Shown here: in pieces, positions 1 to 8,209 of the stretch | Numbering within the stretch: the stretch's first letter is position 1 | Layout of the letters: every line of letters starts with the position of its first letter | NCBI GenBank assembly: GCA_964369235.1 | Contig: CAYJEQ010000016.1 | Coordinates: 1-44,035, forward strand | Source of the DNA: CAYJEQ01 sp964369235 | GTDB lineage: Bacteria > Bacillota > Clostridia > Oscillospirales > Ruminococcaceae | DNA: 44,035 bases | Reading direction: 5' to 3' | The notes under the pieces: model-generated | The model's database searches: none | What the model saw: the letters and a program-made list of their open reading frames with translations, nothing else | Told to the model about the DNA's origin: nothing | Program-made: the position numbers and the translations under genes

Positions 1-150
1 CCAACTCCTGATCCAACAGATGAGGGACAGCCAACTCCTGATCCAACAGATGAGGGACAGCCAACTCCTGATCCAACAGATGAGGAACAAGCAACTCCTG
101 ATCCAACAGATGAGGAACAGCCAACACCTGATCCGACAGATGAGGAACAG
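1..150 (+). repeat. In-frame 30-bp tandem repeat, five copies
   Basis: Five consecutive 30-bp units encode PTPDPTDEGQ (twice) and PTPDPTDEEQ-like decapeptides. Units 1 and 2 are identical and the others differ at one to three bases. The array starts at the window edge, so its true copy number is unknown. It codes for a Pro/Asp/Thr-rich spacer inside the surface protein. Confidence 0.95.
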
Positions 151-3100
151 CCAACTGATAATAAAACAGAGGATCCAGAATTTAAAATCACATATGAAGA
201 GCATGCTGTAGATGTATCTTGGACTTTAGTGGGAACTGAAGAAAATCCACTAGAAGTACCAGGAACATATACATACGAGGCAAGTTTAGTGGATAAGGAT
301 AAATACATTTTAGCTGAGGGCGTAACTATGCCAACGATTACAGTGAATGTATTACAGCCATTATTTAAGAGTTTTTCCTTAATACCATCCGCACCTCCTA
401 CTTATGATGAAGATATGTATATTGTTTTTGCTAATGGTACAGCAATTCGTATCGTAGAAGGTGAAGAAGAGACAACAAATATTATCTATGATAATAATGG
501 TGATGGTATAGTTACCGACGATGAGCAACTATTATTAGAAGATGATGGTTTGACTCCGTTAGATGTAAGTGGTCTTGATATTTTCGGTGGTAGCTTAGGT
601 GTGGAAAGAGGATCCACCAGTATCACTATTGATGGTGGAAATGTCTGGAATGTATTTGGTGGCGGATTTAATGCCGATGTAAATGAAACTAACATTGTAC
701 TTAATGGTGGAGATGTCCTTAAGATACATGGTGGTGGATACACTGGGGCAGTTGGGGAAGTAGCTATGTTGTCATTAGATGTTATTACAGCTAATGTACA
801 TGGTTCCACAAATATTACCGTAAATAGCACAGAGACTGTTCCTGTGATTTATGGCGGTGGTTATACTACTATTATGAATTCCCACACAGATGTAGGTGCT
901 ACTAATATTACTACATCTGAAGATACATATATTGAGAATATATATGGTGGTGGTCTAGTTATTATTGTCGCAGATGAGATGGATGCTGAAGCTGAAACTA
1001 TAGCAGTGTCTACTAGCGAGACAACATCTAATGTTATGACCAATACCTCACTAAAACTACTGGGAGACAGTGGCAGTGTTCATGGTGGTGGACATATATA
1101 CACTAGTAGTGTTGTGGAGAATGCAGCCCCAGTGGGTGATGCTGTATTTTCTGCCGATGTACTAAACAACACTAAGATTGTTGCTAATGGAATTAATGCA
1201 GATTATGTCTATGGTGGTGGTCTAAGTGGACCTGCTAACGAAGGTGGAAAGTTTAGTGAGTCATCTGCCGAAATAGCCCTTTCTGTAGATATGACTGCAG
1301 ATGTACAAGGTAATACAAGTATTAAGATAGATAATTCTAGAATTAATACAATATACGGTGGTGGGCATATATTTGATGATTTCCCTGTGGATTCAGTCCC
1401 AGTGCCTAGCGAATTAGCAGAGCCAGAAAAAATTGGTGATGTTAGTGCTGATGTAGACGGTATTACAAATCTGGATATATCAGATGGCGAATATAATGAA
1501 GTATATGGTGGTGGACATATATCTGCCAAAGGAAATACAATATTAGTAGAGGCATTTAATATTACTGCTAATGTATATGGAACAAGCGATATTTCGCCAG
1601 AAACTATAGGAAACACTGATGTTACTAATGTATTACTTAATGGTGGTGCAGCAAACTCAGTATATGGTGGTGGTAACCTAGAACTTATCAATGTAGATGG
1701 CCCAAGCTATCATATGGGTGGTGGAGAGGTATCTGTATACAGTGGTAAGGTGGATATAGGTGACCCATACGATATAACAAGAGATGCTACTAACATAAGC
1801 ATTAAGGATGCAGATGTATATAGTTATATTGTAGGTGGATCTAAAGTTGCATCAGGAGATAATGCTGTATACGGCAATACTAATATACTAATAGATAATT
1901 CTGATATTGGTAGCAATACTGAGGACTTTACTTCTAAAGCAAATATCCACGGTGGCTCAGTGATAGTTTTAGCTGAGGAAGGCATGGGACTCGCTACAGT
2001 ATATGGTAATACTCATGTAGAATTAATCGGTGGTACAGTATTTGGTGACACATATGGTGGCGGTGGTATTTATATTAATGAAGCCGATACTGGTGTAGAA
2101 CCAAGTGCTATTGATGCTGAAGTGTTTGCAATCAGATCAGCGCCTATACTACCAGAATTAGGAATGAGCCAAGAGTTACCTACAGTAGTGACTGGTTCTA
2201 CTAACATTAAAACATCATCAAACCACGATGGAAATATATTTGGTGGTGCTTTAGGTGGTGGAGTTATAGGAGATACATCTATCCAGCTAGATAGCGCACA
2301 GGCAATAATTGTTGCTGGTGCAGGTTCTGCCTATGATGGAAAAAATCTCTCATTACTAGAAGGAAATAGCCATATTGATATAGAAAATTCAGAAGTTGAT
2401 ACGGTACTTTCTGGTGGAAAGACTTCTTATGATGGTGTAACTGTTAAAGAAGATGGAGGGGAAGTAATATATAAGGGTGGAGAAAACACCATTAATGTAT
2501 TAGATAGTAACATAGGAACAATCCTAGGTGGCGGTCTGATTAACTCTTTTTCTGGTAGCTCTACTAAGATTACTGTAGATGGTACTACAGATACCACACA
2601 GGTTGGAGCAATCTTTGGTGGTGGTTTTGCCAGCGTGGTAGTAGGTAATGCAACTATAGAGGTTTTAGGTGGACAGGTAGGTGTTCAGAGTCTACTAGAT
2701 GGATCTCTAATTTATGGATATGCTAGCAGTGCAGACGCAGGTATAGATGGATTTGATCTATATGCTGGTATTTATGGTGGTGGTATAGGATCCCTACTAG
2801 GAGATATGGCAGTACCATCAGCTATAGCAGAAAATCCTGTTAATGGTAATGTTATTATTAAGGTATTCGGTGGCACATTAGGTGCTGAAAATCCCGGTGA
2901 AGATATTAATCAGGGTAATATATACATTAGTGGTGTAACACTGCCAAATGCTGATTTGGAAAATGGTGGCATATCCAGCGTTACAGGTGATGGATTTGTA
3001 TTTGTAGATGATGATGTACAGTTCTATGGAGCAGTATTTGAGGAATTTACAACAGCAGGTAGATATCAGTCTGGTGAAGGGGAGATGACCCAAATCTATG

Positions 3101-6100
3101 ATATAGACCATACATATAATGGCGAAACAACTGTGATTATAGAGCAGACAGTTTCACCAAGACTTGTAGGAGTCTACAACCAGTACCTTACAGGGGTAGC
3201 CCCATATATGTATAAGGGTACAGCTGAGGCACCAGTAAACCTAACAAGCCTAGCTACAGTAGATAGCCATGCATATGTATCACCAGGTATAATCGATTTT
3301 GGTGATGACATGGTAGAAAATCTACTAAGGCTAGAAAGAAGAGGAGACGCAGATGTTTATGATATCTCTAATTCAACATGGGCACATCCACACTGGTCTA
3401 TTAAAGGTCATGTAGATTTAGTAGGTCATAATGATGTAGATGAGAACATTATCTTTAGTGATATCGGAATAGGTCAGGAACTATTTATTCCAGAAGATGC
3501 TAGCCTAAATTATGCTGATGATTTCCTAAAATCAGCTATTACAAATAAGGGCTACATTGTATCTAAAAAACTGGATATAACTAAAGAAGTAACAGATCCT
3601 ACAAATATAACTACCGATGAAGATATTCAGCATAGATTATATCGTGGTAATGCGAGTAATATACTAGGTGTATATCAAGATGCAACATATGTACAGAATG
3701 CAGATGCAGTGCCACTAGATGCTTCAATTTTCTATACTAAACTAGGTGTTTTCTTAAATAATAAAATCGAGCTTGCTATAGGTGGAACAGGTAAAAGTTC
3801 ATGGAAACATGAGGTTATTACTGGAGATGCGTTATCGAGTTTTGCACCTGTAGAAAACCAGTCAACTTACACACCAACAACTGATGTGGTAAACGAAACT
3901 AAATATAGTTACAATGTAAATGCAGACCACACATTTGAATCCGTTGATGATGTGTTTTTTACTAATATTGTTGGTTATGCACTAACTTATTCAACTGCTA
4001 GTGCAACAGTTATAGTGTTAGACCCAGAAACACCAATCTATGATGTTATCTTTAAGGCTAGTGATAGTCTAGATGCAGGCACTTTAGATAGTGTTAAAGT
4101 TGCTGAAAGTGGCACAGTAGAAGAAACCTACCGTACTCCAACAGGAGAAGGTATCCTAGTTGGTTGGTATACTGCTCCTAATGGTGGTGGTGATAAGTGG
4201 GTATTCGGTGCAAAAGGTACACCAGTAACAGGAAATACTACACTATATCCACACTTTGAAGATGTAGTAACAAATCAGTGGGAAGTAACCTTTGAAAGCA
4301 CACCAGATGGCACAGACGGAGATGGAGGAGAAAGTTATCCACTTGAGGAAACTGTAGTGCCAAATGGCTCCACACTGGACAGACCTACTAATGAAGGGGA
4401 TCTAATTACACCACCTGGTGAAGATGTTATCTTTGAAGGTTGGTTTACTGGCCCGAATGGCACAGGGGACAAGTGGGAGTTTGGCGAAGGTGGAGATATA
4501 GTAGAGGAAAACATTACTCTATACCCTTACTACAGAGCACCTGATGCAGAAACCTCACACACAGTTAATTTCTTTAATACAACAGATGGTACAACAGGAA
4601 TACTTGATACAGATGATGTAGCTGACGGTGCAACAGTAACTGAAACTGAAAGAATTCCAGCAGCAGGCAAAGCAGATTACTGGACAACCCAGCCAAACGG
4701 AAAAGGCGAAGTATGGGTATTTGGTGAAGGTGGAACGGTGGTTACAGATGATGTAAACCTATATCCATTCCGTTATGACAGATACACAGTAACCTTTGAA
4801 GATGGTAATGGTGGCATACTAGATGAGCAGGGAGATCTGCTACTAAATGCCACAGTAGAAGAAACTGATAAAGCACACGATGTAATCGTTCCTGATGGTA
4901 AGGCTTTAGAAGGATGGACTACTGACCCAGATGGAGAAGGAGAACTATGGGTATTCGATGAAGATACAGTAACAGGAAACATCACACTATATCCAGTATT
5001 TAGAGATCTTGATCCAGATGAAAAGTGGGAAGTTAATTTTGAAGCTACACCAGATGGAGAAGGTGATCCAGCAAAAACATTAACAGATGTAGAAGATGGT
5101 GGTACACTTGATGAAACAACACCACCTACATTAGAAACAACACCAGATTACTGGACAACCGAGCCAAATGGTGGTGGTAGTGTTTGGGAATTCGGCGAAG
5201 ATGGCAACATAGTAACCGAAAATGTAACGCTATATCCATTCTACTATGAGAGATTCACTGTAACCTTTGAAGATGGTAATGGTGGTACACTAGATGAGCA
5301 GGAAGGACTACTTGAAGGTGATACAGTAGACAAAACAGACAGGGAACATGAAGTAATCACGCCAGATGGTTTTGTTTTAGAAGGATGGAACACTAAAGAA
5401 GATGGAACAGGAGAAACTTGGGTATTCGGTGAGGGTGGCTCTGAAGTAACAGAAAACATCACACTATATCCAGTGTTTAGAGAAGTTGATCCAGAGCAAG
5501 AGTGGGAAGTTAATTTTGAAGGCACACCAGATGGAGAAGGAGATCCAATAAAAACAACTGAGGTAGAAGACGGTGGTACCCTTGATGAAACAACACCACC
5601 TACATTAGAAACACCACCAGACTACTGGACAACCGAGCCTAATGGTGGAGGGGATAAGTGGGACTTTGGACCAGATGGTGACAAAGTAACGGAAGATACT
5701 ACACTATATCCATTCTATCATGATAGATACACCGTAACATTCGAAGATGGTAATGGTGGTACACTAGATGAGCAGGAAGGACTACTTGAAGGTGATACAG
5801 TAGAGAAGACAGATAAGGAAAATTCAGTAATCGCTCCACCAAACTCTGTTTTAATTGGATGGTCAACTGATCCAGATGCAAGTGCTGAGGACGAACTATG
5901 GATATTTGGTGAAGAAGGGGATACAGTAACAGGAAACATCACACTATATCCAGTGTTTAGACCAGTAATTCCAGAGGTAGAGTGGGAAGTTAATTTTGAA
6001 GGCACACCAGAAGGTGGAGAAGTTCCAGCCGATACAACAAATGTAGAAGACGGTGGTACCCTTGATGAAACAACAGCAACACTACCAGGTGGAACACCAG

Positions 6101-8001
6101 ACTACTGGACAACCGAGCCAAATGGTGAAGGGGATAAGTGGGACTTTGGACCAGATGGTGACAAAGTAACGGAAGATACTACACTATATCCATTCTACTA
6201 CGAAAGATTCACAGTAACATTTAAGGATGAAGCAGGTGGAAACTTAGATGTGTACTATGATGTTATCGAAGGTAGTGTTATCCCTAAAACTGTCCATGAA
6301 GACGACCTTCTTATAGGTGAAAACCAAGTACTTATAGGCTGGTACACTGGGGAAGACGGTACAGGCGATAAGTGGATATTTGGTGAATCTACAGTAGATG
6401 AAGATATTATACTATATCCATATATTCGTGAAATTACAGACGAAGAATGGGATATAACCTTTGAATCTACTCCAGACGGATCAGAAGATCCACTAGGCAC
6501 AGATAAAGTCACTGACGGTGGAACTATAGACACTGCGCCAGAGGATGTATATGATTTTGAAGTGCCAGATGGATTTATCCATGATGGTTGGACAACTGGC
6601 CCTAACGGAACAGGGGATAAGTGGGAGTTTGGAGAAGATGGGGATAAAGTAGTAGGAGATATTACACTTTACCCAGTATTTATTCCAGTATATGATGTTA
6701 CTTATAATGGAGATGATCCACTAAGTGACAACACAATACCAGAAGAAATAACAAAACTTCCAATAGGAACAATTATTATAGTTGATAATGATGGAGGAAC
6801 TTCTAGCTTTACAGGTAAGATTACAGTAAATAATGATTTAGTTATTACAAATCCTACCAAACCAGGATATATATTTACTGGTTATGAAGCAACAACAGAT
6901 GGTATCACAACTACATTAACAGCTACATGGGTTACAGCCCCTACACCTACAACAACACCAGGCACTGGTGGTGGAGGTGGTGGTAATGATAATGGAGAAA
7001 GACCTGGTGATAACGAAGATACACCAGAACCTACTTCCACATCAGAGCCAACTACAACTGATTCGGCTACACCGACAACAACAGAAACAACAGGGACTAC
7101 TACAACTCCGACTCCAGCTCCAGCACCACTTCCGGGAGTTATAGTAACACCAGCTCCAGTTGTTACAGAAACACCAGCAACAACAGATGGTGATAATACT
7201 ACTTCAGCGCCAGATACAACTACAAATCCAGATGAAACAACAGATCCAGGTAGTACATCAGCACCAGCAGAAACTACTGAGGCTGAGGACACTCCAGAAC
7301 CTACAGATGCCCTAGCAGGTGGAACAATTACAGATACTAACCCACCAGAAGAGCCAGAAGTAGAGGAAGATGGTACAATCACAATACCAGATAATGGCAG
7401 TGTACCAGATACAGTAAAAGTTGGTGGAATTGATCTACCTGAAGATGGATTTACAGTTGATGAAAGCAATAATATAATTATCTCTCCAGAGGTATTCCAG
7501 TCATTACCAGATGGTGAATATGAGATTGAAGTAACTTATGGTGGAAATACTTATATAAGTAATGTTATCGTTGAAGGTGGGGTACCACTATCAGCAGGTC
7601 CATTTGTACAAGCAGGATATGGTTGGAGTTTATTCGATCTTCTAATGACTGTGCTAGGATTAATCCTAACTATTATGGTAGTAAGAAGAAAGAAAAACGA
7701 AGAAGACGAGGATAATAAGCAGGAAATCAGCAGCAAAACTGCTAGAGAACAGTACGAAGAAGAGAAGGTAGAAAAGAAACACAGAATGTTTAGAGTGATT
7801 GTGGGACTACTATTTATCGTTAATCTTGTGCTACTGTTTATGACTCAGAACTTCGCACTTCCTATGGGTATTTTTGATAAGTACAGCATTATCTTTGGTA
7901 TAATTGCAGTGGTACAATTACTACTAACAATTTATATTAAGAAGAAAAGCAAAGAAGATGATGAAGAGAAAGATCAAAACCCAACACCACAGACAGTATA
8001 G
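1..8001 (+). CDS. Giant B-repeat surface protein, 5'-truncated by the window edge
   Basis: The frame is open from base 1, so the start codon lies upstream; the GTG at 229 is internal. About 2666 residues are visible. In order: five copies of a PTPDPTDEEQ-like decapeptide (1-50); a small beta domain; an array of modules ending in IYGGG or VYGGG turns (about 180-985), probably beta-rich; a spacer; eleven InlB-type B-repeats (Flg_new/Listeria-Bacteroides family, about 1347-2230), each ending near TLYP; a Pro/Thr-rich stalk (about 2310-2440); a small beta domain; then three hydrophobic segments (about 2540-2560, 2596-2618, 2628-2648) separated and followed by highly charged stretches. No LPXTG motif is seen, so anchoring is probably by the C-terminal helices. 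B-repeat proteins of this sort are usually adhesins or cell-surface architecture proteins; the ligand cannot be read from sequence. A strong terminator follows. Confidence 0.9.
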   Translation, partial: PTPDPTDEGQPTPDPTDEGQPTPDPTDEEQATPDPTDEEQPTPDPTDEEQPTDNKTEDPEFKITYEEHAVDVSWTLVGTEENPLEVPGTYTYEASLVDKDKYILAEGVTMPTITVNVLQPLFKSFSLIPSAPPTYDEDMYIVFANGTAIRIVEGEEETTNIIYDNNGDGIVTDDEQLLLEDDGLTPLDVSGLDIFGGSLGVERGSTSITIDGGNVWNVFGGGFNADVNETNIVLNGGDVLKIHGGGYTGAVGEVAMLSLDVITANVHGSTNITVNSTETVPVIYGGGYTTIMNSHTDVGATNITTSEDTYIENIYGGGLVIIVADEMDAEAETIAVSTSETTSNVMTNTSLKLLGDSGSVHGGGHIYTSSVVENAAPVGDAVFSADVLNNTKIVANGINADYVYGGGLSGPANEGGKFSESSAEIALSVDMTADVQGNTSIKIDNSRINTIYGGGHIFDDFPVDSVPVPSELAEPEKIGDVSADVDGITNLDISDGEYNEVYGGGHISAKGNTILVEAFNITANVYGTSDISPETIGNTDVTNVLLNGGAANSVYGGGNLELINVDGPSYHMGGGEVSVYSGKVDIGDPYDITRDATNISIKDADVYSYIVGGSKVASGDNAVYGNTNILIDNSDIGSNTEDFTSKANIHGGSVIVLAEEGMGLATVYGNTHVELIGGTVFGDTYGGGGIYINEADTGVEPSAIDAEVFAIRSAPILPELGMSQELPTVVTGSTNIKTSSNHDGNIFGGALGGGVIGDTSIQLDSAQAIIVAGAGSAYDGKNLSLLEGNSHIDIENSEVDTVLSGGKTSYDGVTVKEDGGEVIYKGGENTINVLDSNIGTILGGGLINSFSGSSTKITVDGTTDTTQVGAIFGGGFASVVVGNATIEVLGGQVGVQSLLDGSLIYGYASSADAGIDGFDLYAGIYGGGIGSLLGDMAVPSAIAENPVNGNVIIKVFGGTLGAENPGEDINQGNIYISGVTLPNADLENGGISSVTGDGFVFVDDDVQFYGAVFEEFTTAGRYQSGEGEMTQIYDIDHTYNGETTVIIEQTVSPRLVGVYNQYLTGVAPYMYKGTAEAPVNLTSLATVDSHAYVSPGIIDFGDDMVENLLRLERRGDADVYDISNSTWAHPHWSIKGHVDLVGHNDVDENIIFSDIGIGQELFIPEDASLNYADDFLKSAITNKGYIVSKKLDITKEVTDPTNITTDEDIQHRLYRGNASNILGVYQDATYVQNADAVPLDASIFYTKLGVFLNNKIELAIGGTGKSSWKHEVITGDALSSFAPVENQSTYTPTTDVVNETKYSYNVNADHTFESVDDVFFTNIVGYALTYSTASATVIVLDPETPIYDVIFKASDSLDAGTLDSVKVAESGTVEETYRTPTGEGILVGWYTAPNGGGDKWVFGAKGTPVTGNTTLYPHFEDVVTNQWEVTFESTPDGTDGDGGESYPLEETVVPNGSTLDRPTNEGDLITPPGEDVIFEGWFTGPNGTGDKWEFGEGGDIVEENITLYPYYRAPDAETSHTVNFFNTTDGTTGILDTDDVADGATVTETERIPAAGKADYWTTQPNGKGEVWVFGEGGTVVTDDVNLYPFRYDRYTVTFEDGNGGILDEQGDLLLNATVEETDKAHDVIVPDGKALEGWTTDPDGEGELWVFDEDTVTGNITLYPVFRDLDPDEKWEVNFEATPDGEGDPAKTLTDVEDGGTLDETTPPTLETTPDYWTTEPNGGGSVWEFGEDGNIVTENVTLYPFYYERFTVTFEDGNGGTLDEQEGLLEGDTVDKTDREHEVITPDGFVLEGWNTKEDGTGETWVFGEGGSEVTENITLYPVFREVDPEQEWEVNFEGTPDGEGDPIKTTEVEDGGTLDETTPPTLETPPDYWTTEPNGGGDKWDFGPDGDKVTEDTTLYPFYHDRYTVTFEDGNGGTLDEQEGLLEGDTVEKTDKENSVIAPPNSVLIGWSTDPDASAEDELWIFGEEGDTVTGNITLYPVFRPVIPEVEWEVNFEGTPEGGEVPADTTNVEDGGTLDETTATLPGGTPDYWTTEPNGEGDKWDFGPDGDKVTEDTTLYPFYYERFTVTFKDEAGGNLDVYYDVIEGSVIPKTVHEDDLLIGENQVLIGWYTGEDGTGDKWIFGESTVDEDIILYPYIREITDEEWDITFESTPDGSEDPLGTDKVTDGGTIDTAPEDVYDFEVPDGFIHDGWTTGPNGTGDKWEFGEDGDKVVGDITLYPVFIPVYDVTYNGDDPLSDNTIPEEITKLPIGTIIIVDNDGGTSSFTGKITVNNDLVITNPTKPGYIFTGYEATTDGITTTLTATWVTAPTPTTTPGTGGGGGGNDNGERPGDNEDTPEPTSTSEPTTTDSATPTTTETTGTTTTPTPAPAPLPGVIVTPAPVVTETPATTDGDNTTSAPDTTTNPDETTDPGSTSAPAETTEAEDTPEPTDALAGGTITDTNPPEEPEVEEDGTITIPDNGSVPDTVKVGGIDLPEDGFTVDESNNIIISPEVFQSLPDGEYEIEVTYGGNTYISNVIVEGGVPLSAGPFVQAGYGWSLFDLLMTVLGLILTIMVVRRKKNEEDEDNKQEISSKTAREQYEEEKVEKKHRMFRVIVGLLFIVNLVLLFMTQNFALPMGIFDKYSIIFGIIAVVQLLLTIYIKKKSKEDDEEKDQNPTPQTV
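540..2950 (+). repeat. Coding array of GGG-turn modules in the surface protein
   Basis: More than a dozen short modules recur, each a run of alternating hydrophobic/polar residues closing on a glycine turn: VFGGGF, IHGGGY, IYGGGY, IYGGGL, VHGGGH, VYGGGL, IYGGGH, VYGGGH, VYGGGN, IFGGGF, IYGGGI. Many also carry TNI or TSI a little upstream. Spacing is irregular, about 25 to 75 residues. The pattern fits stacked beta strands, for example a beta-helix, but the fold is inference. Confidence 0.75.
4039..6690 (+). repeat. Eleven B-repeats with a dimeric higher-order period of about 474 bp
   Basis: Each unit of about 75-85 residues has a V-x-F strand, a W-[TF]-T-x-P-[ND]-G-x-G segment, W-x-F-G and a final TLYP. 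From about 4780 to 6210 two unit types alternate, one starting TVTFEDGNGGTLDE and one starting WEVNFEGTPDG. Equivalent points lie at 4789, 5260, 5734 and 6214, giving steps of 471, 474 and 480 bp. This indicates recent amplification of a two-unit block. Confidence 0.85.
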
Positions 8002-8062
8002 TAAATACTAGATAAATTTGCTTTATATCATTTACTCTAATTAGCTAGTGAACCAATAATTA

Positions 8063-8102
8063 ATAAGACCTCCTAGATTTCTAGGAGGTCTTATATGTTT
8101 TT
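8063..8102 (+). terminator. Intrinsic terminator of the surface protein gene
   Basis: A perfect 14-bp stem (ATAAGACCTCCTAG paired with its complement, loop ATTT) is followed by ATGTTTTT, about 60 bp after the stop codon. Confidence 0.9.
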
Positions 8103-8172
8103 AGGTAAGTCAATATGGCAATGGATTGTATCCCAAGATAATCTTACCTCAACAATTAATAAAGAACCAGAA
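8103..8172. repeat. Degenerate copy of the dispersed palindromic element (copy 1)
   Basis: The right part (8141-8172) matches the right end of the element at 28.8 kb at 27 of 31 positions by eye, including CAACAATTAATA and CCAGA. The left part does not contain the long GC-rich palindrome, though AGGTAAG and CTTACCT can pair across 40 bp. It is wedged between two converging terminators. Confidence 0.5.
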
Positions 8173-8208
8173 AAAGGTTAGCCCACTTATATTATGGGCT
8201 AACCTTTT
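8172..8208 (-). terminator. Intrinsic terminator of the EAL gene
   Basis: A perfect 14-bp stem (AAAAGGTTAGCCCA with its complement, 9-nt loop) starts two bases past the minus-strand stop codon. Read on the minus strand it ends in CCTTTTTC. It could also act on plus-strand transcripts escaping the terminator at 8063. Confidence 0.9.
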
Positions 8209-8209
8209 A

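Noticed and set aside
1..150. CRISPR-like direct repeats
   Set aside because: The repeats are contiguous without spacers and form an in-frame coding tandem repeat.
229..231. GTG at 229 as the start of the giant surface gene
   Set aside because: The same frame is open from base 1 and encodes the decapeptide repeats, so the GTG is internal.
486..7736. Many antisense ORFs on the minus strand across the surface gene
   Set aside because: Their composition (Pro/Ser/Val-rich) mirrors the repetitive Gly/Thr-rich gene on the plus strand; none has a recognisable domain.
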